Positions 1 through 7,821 of a DNA stretch of 37,394 nt are shown here, in pieces. Both the position numbers and the translations under genes were made by a program. Where the stretch lies: assembly GCA_937996795.1 (NCBI GenBank), contig CALKUH010000033.1, forward strand, positions 1 to 37,394, written 5' to 3'. This DNA comes from an uncultured Verrucomicrobiota bacterium. Lineage in GTDB: Bacteria; Verrucomicrobiota; Kiritimatiellia; CAIVKH01. The notes below the pieces were generated by a model that was not told the DNA's origin, ran no database searches, and saw only the letters and a list, made by a program, of their open reading frames with translations. The first letter of the stretch is position 1; each line of letters starts with the position of its first letter.

Positions 1-8
1 CTTCCAGC

Positions 9-80
9 GGCCACTTCACTTGCTACCACTCCGGCCATATCATTTGCTACCGACATGGCCGCCGCATTCGCTTGCCGCGC
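9..80. repeat. three degenerate 24-bp tandem repeats at the left edge
   Basis: Three consecutive 24-bp units begin with GGCC at 9, 33 and 57. Units 1 and 2 agree at 16 of the first 19 positions and share the core TTGCTACC; unit 3 is more diverged. Spaced repeats of this kind are known at the ends of IS21-family insertion sequences, so this could be the inner edge of such an element lying outside the window. No transposase is visible, so that identity is inference. The units also read open in frame as an 8-residue repeat ending at a TAG near position 96, so the tail of a repeat protein cannot be excluded. Confidence 0.4.
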
Positions 81-99
81 GGGGCAAAATCGGTATAGT
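72..99 (+). promoter_or_regulatory. putative sigma70-type promoter for psd-pssA
   Basis: TTGCCG at 72-77 and TATAGT at 94-99 are separated by 16 bp, matching the consensus at 4/6 and 5/6 positions. The predicted start lies about 40 bp upstream of the psd GTG codon. The match is by eye only. Confidence 0.4.
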
Positions 100-148
100 A
101 ACCGGATTCTAACCGCAATTCTGTAACGGTTTGTAGGAGAGGGGTTTA

Positions 149-817
149 GTGAAACTGGCCAAGGGGTTTGGGTCTCATATTCTGGCGGTGCTGGTGGTGG
201 GGGGCGGGTTGGCCGCCCTTTTTTACTGGCTGGGCTGGGGCGTCGCGGTGGCGCTGGTGGCGGCGCTGGTCGTCGTGCTGGCGGCGTTCCTTGTGTACTT
301 CTTCCGTGATCCGGACCGGCCGGCGTTGCAGGACAGCGGCGTCGTGGTGTCGGGCGCGGACGGGTGGGTCCGGTGCGTGGAGGAGATGCCGGAGCCGAAG
401 TTCCTGAAGACGGACTGCGTGCGCATCAGCACGTTCCTCACGCCGTTCGATGTACACGTCAATCGCGCGCCGATCGCCGGCACGGTGAAGGCGCTGGACT
501 ACACGCCGGGCAAGCATTTGCTGACGATCCAGCAGGCGGCGTCGGAATACAACGAGCACAGTTCCATCGTCATCGAGGGCAGCCGCACGCGCTGCCTCGT
601 GAAGCAGATTGTCGGGCCCATCGTCCGGCGCGTGGTGTACTGGCTGGACCTGGAGCAGCGGCTCGGCCCGGGCGAGCGCATCGGGCTGATGAAGTTCGGC
701 TCGCGGCTTGATGTCTACCTGCCGGTGTCGGATGTTGAGGTGCTGGTGAAAAAGGGAGACCGCGTCTTCGCCGGGATCACGGCCATCGCGCGGATCAAGA
801 AGGGGAACCCATCATGA
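149..817 (+). CDS. psd: phosphatidylserine decarboxylase proenzyme (short type)
   Basis: It decarboxylates phosphatidylserine to phosphatidylethanolamine at the inner membrane. At 222 aa it matches the short Psd class rather than the roughly 300-aa E. coli type. Two hydrophobic segments (about residues 10-30 and 32-51) anchor it. Family motifs are SGADGWV (residues 68-74, usually SPADG), DVHVNRAP (101-108) and the C-terminal KFGSR. By family knowledge the self-cleavage there falls between Gly184 and Ser185, and the serine becomes the pyruvoyl cofactor. The GTG start is supported by AGGAG at about 136. It overlaps pssA by 4 bp (ATGA), so the two successive steps of PE synthesis are translationally coupled. 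Confidence 0.93.
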   Translation: MKLAKGFGSHILAVLVVGGGLAALFYWLGWGVAVALVAALVVVLAAFLVYFFRDPDRPALQDSGVVVSGADGWVRCVEEMPEPKFLKTDCVRISTFLTPFDVHVNRAPIAGTVKALDYTPGKHLLTIQQAASEYNEHSSIVIEGSRTRCLVKQIVGPIVRRVVYWLDLEQRLGPGERIGLMKFGSRLDVYLPVSDVEVLVKKGDRVFAGITAIARIKKGNPS

Positions 818-1596
818 TGTGGCGCAAAATCGTTCCGAACCTGCTGACGCTGGCCGCGCTGGTCTGCGCGATGATGAGCCTGATCAAGGCGGGCGAAGGC
901 AACTTCGTCGCCTCCGCGCAGCTCATCATGCTCTGCCTCGTGTTTGACGGCCTCGACGGCAACGTCGCGCGCTGGTGCAAGGGATCCACCGCCTTCGGCG
1001 CGGAGCTCGACACCTTCGTGGACATCATCGGCTACGGCGTCGCCCCGGCGATGCTGGTGTACAACCTCGTGATGAAGGACCATGGCTGGCTCGGCCTCGC
1101 GTTCGTCTGCTTCGCGGCGATGTCGGGTTCGCTGCGCCTCGCGCGGTTCCGCGTGGTGGACCCCGCGCGCGGGCAGAACGGCTACCTCGGCCTGCCGATC
1201 ACGGTGAACGCGGGCTGGATCGCGATGCTCGTCTTCATCACGCAGAGCGGCCTGTTGCGGGAAGACCTCTTCAACCTCTCCAGCGGCCCGCTGGCGGCGC
1301 TGGTCTGGACGATCTCGGTCGTCTTCCTCGTCCTGCAGGTCTCCACGGTGCGCTACTCGAAGCCGACGAAGGCGCCGCTCTTCTTCTTCGCCGGCATCGC
1401 GATGGTCCTGATGCTGTTCGTGAAGAGCGCGGAACTCGCGCTCGTGTCGGCGCTGGCCATCGCGGCCTATGGCGTGTTCTACGGCCTCATCAGCCCCTTC
1501 ATGCCGAAGCATGCGGCGCTGGTGGATGCGGCCGCCGCCGCCCCGGTGGGTGAGGAAGAGGACGAGGAAGATCCCGTCCACTTCCGCCCCTCTTGA
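814..1596 (+). CDS. pssA: CDP-diacylglycerol-serine O-phosphatidyltransferase
   Basis: It makes phosphatidylserine from CDP-diacylglycerol and serine, the substrate of the Psd encoded just upstream. The CDP-alcohol phosphotransferase signature DGx2ARx8Gx3Dx3D is complete (D48, G49, A52, R53, G62, D66, D70). Several hydrophobic segments follow, as expected for this integral membrane family, and 260 aa is normal length. The C-terminus carries a short acidic tail (GEEEDEEDP). Its stop codon overlaps the TTG start proposed for the next gene. Confidence 0.93.
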   Translation: MMWRKIVPNLLTLAALVCAMMSLIKAGEGNFVASAQLIMLCLVFDGLDGNVARWCKGSTAFGAELDTFVDIIGYGVAPAMLVYNLVMKDHGWLGLAFVCFAAMSGSLRLARFRVVDPARGQNGYLGLPITVNAGWIAMLVFITQSGLLREDLFNLSSGPLAALVWTISVVFLVLQVSTVRYSKPTKAPLFFFAGIAMVLMLFVKSAELALVSALAIAAYGVFYGLISPFMPKHAALVDAAAAAPVGEEEDEEDPVHFRPS

Positions 1597-2105
1597 AGGC
1601 GCGCCATCGATCCTTTCCGCCGGTGGCCGGACGCCGCGCGCGGGTGTTGATTCTCGGCACGCTCCCCGGCGTGGCCTCGCTCGCCGCGGGCCGTTACTAC
1701 GCGCATCCCCGCAACGCCTTCTGGCGCCTCATGGGCGACCTCGCCGGGGCGGGGCCCGGCCTTCCGTACCGCCGCCGCCTGGCCCGCCTGCGCGCCGCCG
1801 GGCTCGCGCTGTGGGATGTGGTGGCCGAGAGCGAGCGCGAGGGCAGCGCCGATTCGGACATCCGCCGCGAGCGTCCCAACGACGTGCCCGCGCTGCTCCG
1901 CCGCTGCCCGTCGATCCGCGGGATCGTCTTCAACGGGCAGGGCGCCGCCCGCCTGTTCCGGCGCCACCTCGCGTCCGCCGTCGCCGCCGTCCGGCCCGGC
2001 CTCCAGCTCGTCCTCGCGCCGTCCACCAGTCCCGCCCACGCGACGTGGCCCTATGCGGAGAAACGGCGCCACTGGCGCGTTGCGTTGCGGCGCGCGGGAC
2101 TTTAA
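1593..2105 (+). CDS. DNA-deoxyinosine glycosylase-like (UDG superfamily)
   Basis: This 170-aa protein resembles the hypoxanthine-DNA glycosylase branch of the uracil-DNA glycosylase superfamily, which removes deaminated bases in base-excision repair. The N-terminal block LILGTLPGVASLAAGRYYAH followed by PRNAFW, the middle LWDVV, and the C-terminal block LAPSTSPAHA before a W-rich end are in the order expected for the family. The start is uncertain: TTG at 1593 overlaps the pssA stop, while an in-frame GTG at 1623 would shorten it by 10 residues and still keep the fold. It belongs to the + strand gene chain that begins at psd. Confidence 0.8.
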   Translation: MKARHRSFPPVAGRRARVLILGTLPGVASLAAGRYYAHPRNAFWRLMGDLAGAGPGLPYRRRLARLRAAGLALWDVVAESEREGSADSDIRRERPNDVPALLRRCPSIRGIVFNGQGAARLFRRHLASAVAAVRPGLQLVLAPSTSPAHATWPYAEKRRHWRVALRRAGL

Positions 2106-2116
2106 TCTGACCCGCG

Positions 2117-2989
2117 ATGCCGCGCCTCGATATTCATTTTGGCGACAACCTCGACGTGCTGCGCACGCTGCCGGACGCCTCGGTCGAGCTGATCTACATC
2201 GACCCGCCCTTCAACACCGGCCGCGTCCAGCGCCGCACGCAGATTTCGGTGAAGCCCGACGCCGCGGGTGACCGGCGCGGATTCGGCGGCCGCGCCTACC
2301 GCACGGTGAAGCTCGGCACGCGCGCCTACGCCGACCTGTTCGACGACTACCTGCTGTTCCTCGAGCCCCGCCTCGTCGAGGCCCGCCGCCTGTTGCAGCC
2401 GCACGGCAGCCTGATGCTGCACCTCGATGCCCGCGAAGTGCACTACGCGAAGGTCCTGCTCGACCTGCTGTTCGGCCGCGCGTCGTTCATCAACGAGATC
2501 ATCTGGGCCTACGACTACGGCGCGCGCAGCCGCCGCCGCTGGCCCGCCAAGCACGACACGATCCTCTGGTATGCGCGCGACCCGAAACGCTACGTCTTCA
2601 ACCTCGACGCCTGCGACCGCATCCCCTACATGGCCCCCGGCCTCGTGAGCCCCGAAAAGGCGGCGCGCGGCAAGACGCCCACGGATGTGTGGTGGCACAC
2701 GATCGTCAGCCCGACCGGCCGCGAGAAGACCGGCTACCCGACGCAAAAGCCGCGCGGCATCCTGGACCGCATCGTCAAGGTGCATTCGACGCCCGGCGCG
2801 CGCCTGCTCGATTTCTTCGCCGGCAGCGGCAGTTTCGGCGCCGCCGCATGGGATCTCGGGCGCGACTGCATCCTCGTGGACAGCAACCCGCAGGCGATGG
2901 AAACGATGCAAAAGCGATTCGCGAATTGCCCCGCCGTGTGGCATGGTTGGCCGTTGGAGAACGCCCGCAAGGCGAAGAGGAAAACATGA
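2117..2989 (+). CDS. orphan DNA methyltransferase, N6-adenine or N4-cytosine, beta class
   Basis: This 290-aa SAM-dependent DNA methyltransferase has the catalytic motif IDPPFNTG (DPPF at 29-32) before the SAM-binding motif DFFAGSG (FAGSG at 234-238), the order that defines the beta class. A GYPTQKP block (206-212) lies just before motif I, as is usual in the N6_N4_Mtase family. The target-recognition part should lie between about 40 and 200. No restriction endonuclease or specificity subunit is adjacent, so it looks like a solitary, possibly regulatory or housekeeping methylase. The specificity cannot be read from the sequence. Its stop overlaps the next start (ATGA). Confidence 0.85.
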   Translation: MPRLDIHFGDNLDVLRTLPDASVELIYIDPPFNTGRVQRRTQISVKPDAAGDRRGFGGRAYRTVKLGTRAYADLFDDYLLFLEPRLVEARRLLQPHGSLMLHLDAREVHYAKVLLDLLFGRASFINEIIWAYDYGARSRRRWPAKHDTILWYARDPKRYVFNLDACDRIPYMAPGLVSPEKAARGKTPTDVWWHTIVSPTGREKTGYPTQKPRGILDRIVKVHSTPGARLLDFFAGSGSFGAAAWDLGRDCILVDSNPQAMETMQKRFANCPAVWHGWPLENARKAKRKT

Positions 2990-3957
2990 AGAACCGTCTC
3001 GTGCATATCATTGGTGTGTTGCTGCTCGGTGCACTCACCGCGCAGGCCGATTCAGACACCGAACTCAACCGCGTGTTGAGCCGGCTGCAGACCCTGAGCC
3101 ATACCGCCCACACGCGCGCGGAGTGGGATCGCGCGATGAACGAACTCGACTCGCTCGCGGACCTCGCCGCCCAGCAGGGCCGCGCGGAGCGCGTGGTCGA
3201 GGCGCGCGCGATCAAGGCCATGGCCCTCGCCGACATGAAGAACGACCCGCGCGCCGCGCTCGACGTGTTGGAAGCCACGAAGCGCGAGTACGGCCAGCAG
3301 CGGATTCCCGCCGTGCGCCGCCTCTTCATCCAGCAGGCGGACTACTACGGCCGCCTCGGCGACGCCGCCGCGGTCAGCCGCGTGATCGAGGAATTCAAGC
3401 GCAACCCGAACTACGATCCCGTGGCCTATCCCGTCACGATCCATGAAGGACGCACCACGCCGATGACCGTCGTGCGTCCCGCCGCCGGCGCGTCGGATTC
3501 CACCGCCGTGACGGCAATGCGCGTCGCCCGCGAGCGCGCCGCGCTCGCGCCGGGCCACTTCTTCCCCGACGCGTCGTGGACGGACATGAACGGACACCGC
3601 GCGTCGCTGCAGGACCTGCGCGGCAAGGTGGTCCTGATCGACTTCTGGCACCAGGCGTGGACGCCGTGGCAGCGCGACCTCGCGAACCTGCGCACGACCT
3701 ATGAAAGCTACCGCCCGCTCGGGTTTGAAGTCATCGGCATTGCGCTTGATCGCGATCCCGTCGCGCCCCGCCGCTACGCGGGCGAACAGCGCCTGCCGTG
3801 GACGCTGGTGTTCGACGAAGCCGAGCTGCCGCGCCGCCTCAACCTGTTCGGCGAGGTCTCCTCGTTCCTCATCGACCAGAACGGCATCATCATCGGCCGC
3901 AACCTGCGCGGCGCCGACCTGACCGCCGCGGTCCAGAAGGCGCTCGGCGCGCAGTAA
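2986..3957 (+). CDS. secreted thioredoxin-fold protein lacking the CxxC pair
   Basis: It has 323 aa, with a signal peptide (residues 1-21, ending AQA) and a helical region rich in charged residues to about 180. A TlpA/AhpC-like thioredoxin domain follows (about 184-323). At the redox centre the usual WCGPC is replaced: after DFW the sequence is HQAWTPWQR, so both cysteines are tryptophan (W225, W228; codons at 3658 and 3667). The cis-proline loop is also changed (GEVSSFLI against AYPTTFFI in the intact paralogue at 5126). The fold therefore seems kept without disulfide chemistry, perhaps as a binding or scaffold protein. The start overlaps the methyltransferase stop by 4 bp. Confidence 0.8.
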   Translation: MKNRLVHIIGVLLLGALTAQADSDTELNRVLSRLQTLSHTAHTRAEWDRAMNELDSLADLAAQQGRAERVVEARAIKAMALADMKNDPRAALDVLEATKREYGQQRIPAVRRLFIQQADYYGRLGDAAAVSRVIEEFKRNPNYDPVAYPVTIHEGRTTPMTVVRPAAGASDSTAVTAMRVARERAALAPGHFFPDASWTDMNGHRASLQDLRGKVVLIDFWHQAWTPWQRDLANLRTTYESYRPLGFEVIGIALDRDPVAPRRYAGEQRLPWTLVFDEAELPRRLNLFGEVSSFLIDQNGIIIGRNLRGADLTAAVQKALGAQ

Positions 3958-3978
3958 ATGCGCCGCGGGTCGTGACCG

Positions 3979-4539
3979 ATGCCCTCGCCTGTGGCCCATA
4001 GTTTGATCGGCCTCACGATCGGCCTCGCGTGGCTCGCGCCGCGCGCGCCGCTGCGCGAATGGCCGGCGAAGGTGTGGGCGCTGCGGTGGCCGCTGGTTGG
4101 CGCGCTGTTCGTCGCGAACGCGCCGGACCTCGACTACCTGCCCGGCATCGCCATCGGCGAGCTCAACGCCTTCCACCACACCTATACGCACACGCTCGCG
4201 TTCATTGTCGCGGTCGCGCTGTTGATGGCGCTCGCCTATCGCCGGCACGCGCGGGCGGGCGGCTGGCTCTTCGCCCTCGGCGCGAGCCACCTCGCCGCGG
4301 ATGTGGTGACGGAGGACCGCCGCGCGCCGTTCGGCATCATGGCGCTCTGGCCTTTCTCCCCGGAGTATTGGATCTCGCCCGTATCCGTCTTCTGGCACCT
4401 GCGCAAGCGCGAGTGGGGCGACATGCTCCAGTGGCACAACGCCCACGCCGTGCTCGTGGAAATCGCCTGGTGCCTCCCGCTCGTACTGCTCATGATATAT
4501 TGGAAAACGCGTTGCTCCTCCCTGACACCTGAAACCTGA
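3979..4539 (+). CDS. YdjM/DUF457-type membrane-bound metal-dependent hydrolase
   Basis: A 186-aa inner-membrane protein of the LexA-binding/metal-dependent hydrolase family (PF04307 type). It shows the family's spaced metal-ligand motifs: PVAHSLIG near the N-terminus, APDLDYLPG, FHHTYTHTL in the middle and SHLAADVVTED later. Four to five hydrophobic segments separate them. The substrate is not established for the family, so no reaction is claimed. It starts 21 bp after the thioredoxin-fold gene and belongs to the same gene chain. Confidence 0.75.
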   Translation: MPSPVAHSLIGLTIGLAWLAPRAPLREWPAKVWALRWPLVGALFVANAPDLDYLPGIAIGELNAFHHTYTHTLAFIVAVALLMALAYRRHARAGGWLFALGASHLAADVVTEDRRAPFGIMALWPFSPEYWISPVSVFWHLRKREWGDMLQWHNAHAVLVEIAWCLPLVLLMIYWKTRCSSLTPET

Positions 4540-4562
4540 CACCCGAAACCCTTTCCGCCCCC

Positions 4563-5108
4563 ATGTCCCCCTTCATCGAATTTCTCCACCTCGCGGGCGC
4601 CTGGCTCGGCTGGACGGGTGTCTGGGCCTTGTGCACGGTTGGGCTCGTGTTGAGCGCGGTCGGCGTGTCGGGCACGTGGCTCGTGGTGCTGGCGACGGCG
4701 TTGGCCGCGTGGCTGTCGCCGCAACCCTTCCCGACGCTCGGCGTGGTCGTCGCGATGGCGTGCGCCGCGGCGGTGGTCGAGTTCGCGGAGTGGGGCGCGG
4801 GGCACTGGGGTGTGCGGCGCCGTGGCGGCTCGCGCCTCGCGGGGTTCGCCGCGATGGCGGGCGGCCTGCTCGGCGCGCTGCTGGGGGTGTTCGTGCCGCC
4901 CCCGTTCCTCGGCAGTTTGGTCTGCATGCTCGCGGGCAGCTTCGGTCTCGCCTACCTCGTCGAGCGCCGCCGCCTGCAGCAGAGCGCGCCCGCCGCGCAC
5001 ATCGCCACCGGCGCGGTGCTCGCGTGCCTCGCGATCCTGATGCTCAAAATATCCGTTACGCTTGGAATGGCCCTGAGCCTGCTGATTGGGATACTCTTGA
5101 CCCGCTGA
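4563..5108 (+). CDS. DUF456 family integral membrane protein
   Basis: A 181-aa, almost entirely hydrophobic protein with about five to six transmembrane segments. The central glycine-rich block GGLLGALLGVFVPPP, followed by GSFGLAYLVE, is the hallmark of DUF456 proteins, whose function is unknown. It lies 23 bp after the DUF457 gene and 17 bp before a TlpA-like thioredoxin gene, so all are probably co-transcribed. Confidence 0.75.
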   Translation: MSPFIEFLHLAGAWLGWTGVWALCTVGLVLSAVGVSGTWLVVLATALAAWLSPQPFPTLGVVVAMACAAAVVEFAEWGAGHWGVRRRGGSRLAGFAAMAGGLLGALLGVFVPPPFLGSLVCMLAGSFGLAYLVERRRLQQSAPAAHIATGAVLACLAILMLKISVTLGMALSLLIGILLTR

Positions 5109-5125
5109 ATCCATCTGGAGCCGTC

Positions 5126-5845
5126 ATGAACGAAGAACAGTTACAATCCGCCTCCAACGCCCTCGCCGTAGTCAGCCTGACCCTGGGTGTCGTCGCCCTG
5201 CTCATCAGCCCGCTGATCGTCGGCGTTGTCTTCGCGGTGGTCGGCGTCATCCTCGGCGCGGTCCACCTGTCGAAGCGGACCGACGCCGGGCGCGGCCTCG
5301 CGCGCGCGGGCACGATCGTCTCCGCCGTCGCGATCCTCGCCACCGCCGGCATCGCGGCCGGCTATTACCAGATGTACAAGAACTTCCGCGCCGTGATGGA
5401 AGGCATGGGCGGCGGGACCGATTATACGGCGTTTGTCGGGACGGAAGCCCCCGATTTCAGCGTGACCGCGCTCGACGGCACGGCGGTGAAGCTGCACGAC
5501 CTGCGCGGCAAGCATGTGGTCGTCGATTTCTGGGCCACGTGGTGCGGGCCGTGCCGGATGATGATTCCGCACCTCGTGCAGCTGGCGTCGGAGCATCGCG
5601 ACGACCTCGTCATCCTCGGCATCAGCAGCGAGGAGGAATCGGAGTTGCGCGCGTTCGCCGAGGAGCACGGCATCAACTACCTCGTCGCCTCGTTCGATGA
5701 GTCCACGCTGCCGGAGCCGTTCAACCTCGTGCAGGCCTATCCGACGACGTTCTTCATCAATCCCGCCGGTGCGATCACGTCCGTGGACGTCGGCTACACG
5801 GACTACGAACACCTGAAGGCGGCGATTTTCACCGGGACCCCCTGA
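5126..5845 (+). CDS. membrane-anchored TlpA/ResA-type thioredoxin with DUF4190-like N-terminus
   Basis: It has 239 aa. Residues 10-80 form two or three membrane segments with a glycine pattern like DUF4190 (GVILGAVHLSKR, then GRGLARAG). A periplasmic thioredoxin domain follows (about 104-239) with an intact WCGPC (CGPC 140-143) and the cis-proline loop YPTTFFI. Such proteins reduce or shuffle disulfides outside the membrane, for example in cytochrome maturation. It is the redox-competent counterpart of the cysteine-less protein at 2986. The ATG at 5126 follows a GGAG at about 5117. The gene ends 5 bp before the next start. Confidence 0.85.
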   Translation: MNEEQLQSASNALAVVSLTLGVVALLISPLIVGVVFAVVGVILGAVHLSKRTDAGRGLARAGTIVSAVAILATAGIAAGYYQMYKNFRAVMEGMGGGTDYTAFVGTEAPDFSVTALDGTAVKLHDLRGKHVVVDFWATWCGPCRMMIPHLVQLASEHRDDLVILGISSEEESELRAFAEEHGINYLVASFDESTLPEPFNLVQAYPTTFFINPAGAITSVDVGYTDYEHLKAAIFTGTP

Positions 5846-5850
5846 AGGCC

Positions 5851-7821
5851 GTGCGACGCCGCGTGAAAAAGTTTTTACAGACGTTGCAAGCGCCTGGGAA
5901 TCGTTTTTACAGACGTTGCAGATCTGGTGCGCTCGCCTTCCTGCTTCTGCTCCCGGCGGCGCGGGCGCTGGAGTTTTCCGACGCGGAGCGCGGGCACTGG
6001 CAGTCCGCGCTGCGCGCGCTGAATGCGGCGGAGTCGGATCTGGGGTTCCTGAAGGATGTCGGCGAGCCGCGCTCGGCGCTGAACTGGATCCGCGCGGCGC
6101 TGCACGAGCCGTCGGCGATGATGCGCGCGGCGGACGGTTTGTGGGAATGTGCGGAGACGAACGATGCGGCGCGCTGGTGGGGCACGTTCGCGGGCTTGCT
6201 GGAGCTGGGCGAAACGCCCGCGGCGCCGGAGGTGGCGGACAGTCCGGCGGACATGTGGGAGGGACTCGACGCCTCGCTTGCGTCCGCGCTCTCGCGCTTC
6301 ATGCTGTCGGCCCGCGCGGCGGACGGCCTGCTCGCGCGCGCGTACGCGGGGTTGTCGCCGGAGGAGATGGCGGCGCTGGCGGCACAGACGCTGGGCGGCG
6401 TGTTTAATGTGGAGGACGATGCGTCCGCGCGGCGCGCGCTGGAGGAGGCGCGCATCCCGGCGGCGGCGATCGACGCGGAGCTGGCGGACGGGCGGCGGTT
6501 GGATGCGACGCCGGGCGCGGAGCGGTTCCTGGCCGCGGCGGCGAAGCTCGATCTCGCGGCGCTGGTGGAGGCGGGGCATATTTTTCACCAGGCGGTGGCG
6601 GACCTGGCGCTCGCCGCGCGCGCGATCACGAACTGGCCGGACGGCAATGTCGTGCTGGTGACGGATTTGGGCAAGGTGCGCATCACCGGCGGGCAGGACG
6701 CCACGTTCACGGATGACGCGCTGCTGATTTTGAGCCCGCGCGGCCGCACGACCTACGCGGGTGCGGCGGGGTCGGCGAGCGCGCTGCGCGGGCAGCGGCT
6801 GGCGGCGATCATCGATCTCGAGGGCGACGATGTGTATCGCGGCGACGCGTTGCTCGGGCCGGGCGCGGCGCTGTTCGGCGTGGCGGTGGTGCGGGACGAC
6901 GCCGGGTCGGACGCGTGGCGCGCGGCGTATGCCGGCGCGGGCGCGGGGCTGTGGGGCGTGGGGTGGGTGGACGATCTCGCGGGCGACGACACGCATGTGG
7001 CGAGGGCGCTGGGGCAGGGGGCGGCGGTCGCGGGGATCGGCATGCTGCGCGACGGGGCCGGGAACGACCGGTACGAAGTGGGCTGGCAGGGGCAGGGGTT
7101 CGCCGGCTGGCGTGGCGTGGGGGTGCTGGTGGACGCGGCCGGGCATGACCGCTATTTCGCGGGCGGGCGCGAGCCGGATCACGAGCGGAATCCGGATCGC
7201 TTCCTCAGCCTTGCGCAGGGCTTTTCCATCGGCGCGCGTCCCTTCGCGGGCGGCGGCGTCGGCGCGCTCATCGACCTCGCGGGCAACGACACCTATGAGG
7301 CGGATGTGTACGGGCAGGGCGCGAGCTATTACTACAGCGCGGGCTTCCTGCTCGATGGCGGCGGGCACGACCGCTATTTCACGCACCACTACGGGCAGGG
7401 CTGCGGCATCCACCTGAGTCTCGGTTTCCTGTTCGATGCGGACGGCAACGACCATTACACCGGCGGCACGCTCGCGCAGGGCGCGGCGCACGATTTCGGC
7501 GTGGGCGGACTGCTGGATCGCGGCGGCGATGACACGTATGTCGCGACGCGCCACAGCCAGGGCCACGGGATGAACAACGCGCTGGGCTGGCTGCTCGATG
7601 CGGAGGGGACGGATGTGTACGACGGGCGCGAGCCGGACACGACGCAGGGCGTCGGCAACACCGGCGGCACACGCGAGTCGGGCAGCCTCGGCCTGCTGCT
7701 GGATCTCGGCGGGCACGACCGCTACTCCGGCGGCGGCGAGAACGACCGGCGCGTGCTGCGGCCGCTCTACGGTGTCGTGTATGACGTGGATTCTCTGCCC
7801 GAGGTGGAGCCCGCGCCATGA
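5851..7821 (+). CDS. secreted protein with about eleven 26-residue GxDxY/GQG repeats
   Basis: A 656-aa protein of unknown function. An N-terminal export signal (hydrophobic ALAFLLLLPAARA, residues 28-40) precedes a helical region to about 290. From about 310 to the C-terminus it is built from roughly eleven units of about 26 residues with the pattern hydrophobic-L-x-D-x-x-G-x-D-x-Y, then GQG, then G, for example LIDLAGNDTYEADVYGQGAS. The regular acidic turns recall calcium-binding RTX or beta-solenoid repeats, but the consensus is not the RTX nonapeptide. The start is unsure: GTG 5851 or GTG 5863. An 18-bp direct repeat lies inside the first 70 bases. The stop overlaps the HEAT-repeat gene (ATGA). 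Confidence 0.75.
   Translation: MRRRVKKFLQTLQAPGNRFYRRCRSGALAFLLLLPAARALEFSDAERGHWQSALRALNAAESDLGFLKDVGEPRSALNWIRAALHEPSAMMRAADGLWECAETNDAARWWGTFAGLLELGETPAAPEVADSPADMWEGLDASLASALSRFMLSARAADGLLARAYAGLSPEEMAALAAQTLGGVFNVEDDASARRALEEARIPAAAIDAELADGRRLDATPGAERFLAAAAKLDLAALVEAGHIFHQAVADLALAARAITNWPDGNVVLVTDLGKVRITGGQDATFTDDALLILSPRGRTTYAGAAGSASALRGQRLAAIIDLEGDDVYRGDALLGPGAALFGVAVVRDDAGSDAWRAAYAGAGAGLWGVGWVDDLAGDDTHVARALGQGAAVAGIGMLRDGAGNDRYEVGWQGQGFAGWRGVGVLVDAAGHDRYFAGGREPDHERNPDRFLSLAQGFSIGARPFAGGGVGALIDLAGNDTYEADVYGQGASYYYSAGFLLDGGGHDRYFTHHYGQGCGIHLSLGFLFDADGNDHYTGGTLAQGAAHDFGVGGLLDRGGDDTYVATRHSQGHGMNNALGWLLDAEGTDVYDGREPDTTQGVGNTGGTRESGSLGLLLDLGGHDRYSGGGENDRRVLRPLYGVVYDVDSLPEVEPAP
5871..5920. 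repeat. 18-bp direct repeat pair, 32 bp apart, at a gene start
   Basis: GTTTTTACAGACGTTGCA occurs perfectly at 5871-5888 and 5903-5920. Each copy contains the imperfect dyad TTACA-N5-TGCA(A/G). The 32-bp period is about three helical turns, so both copies face the same side of the DNA, as expected of a paired regulator site. They lie within the first codons of the predicted 5851 gene and are read there in two different frames, so conservation at protein level does not explain them. Confidence 0.6.

Noticed and set aside
715..1581. Long antisense frame across psd/pssA
   Set aside because: Histidine/arginine/glutamate-rich shadow typical of GC-rich DNA; the + strand genes are certain.
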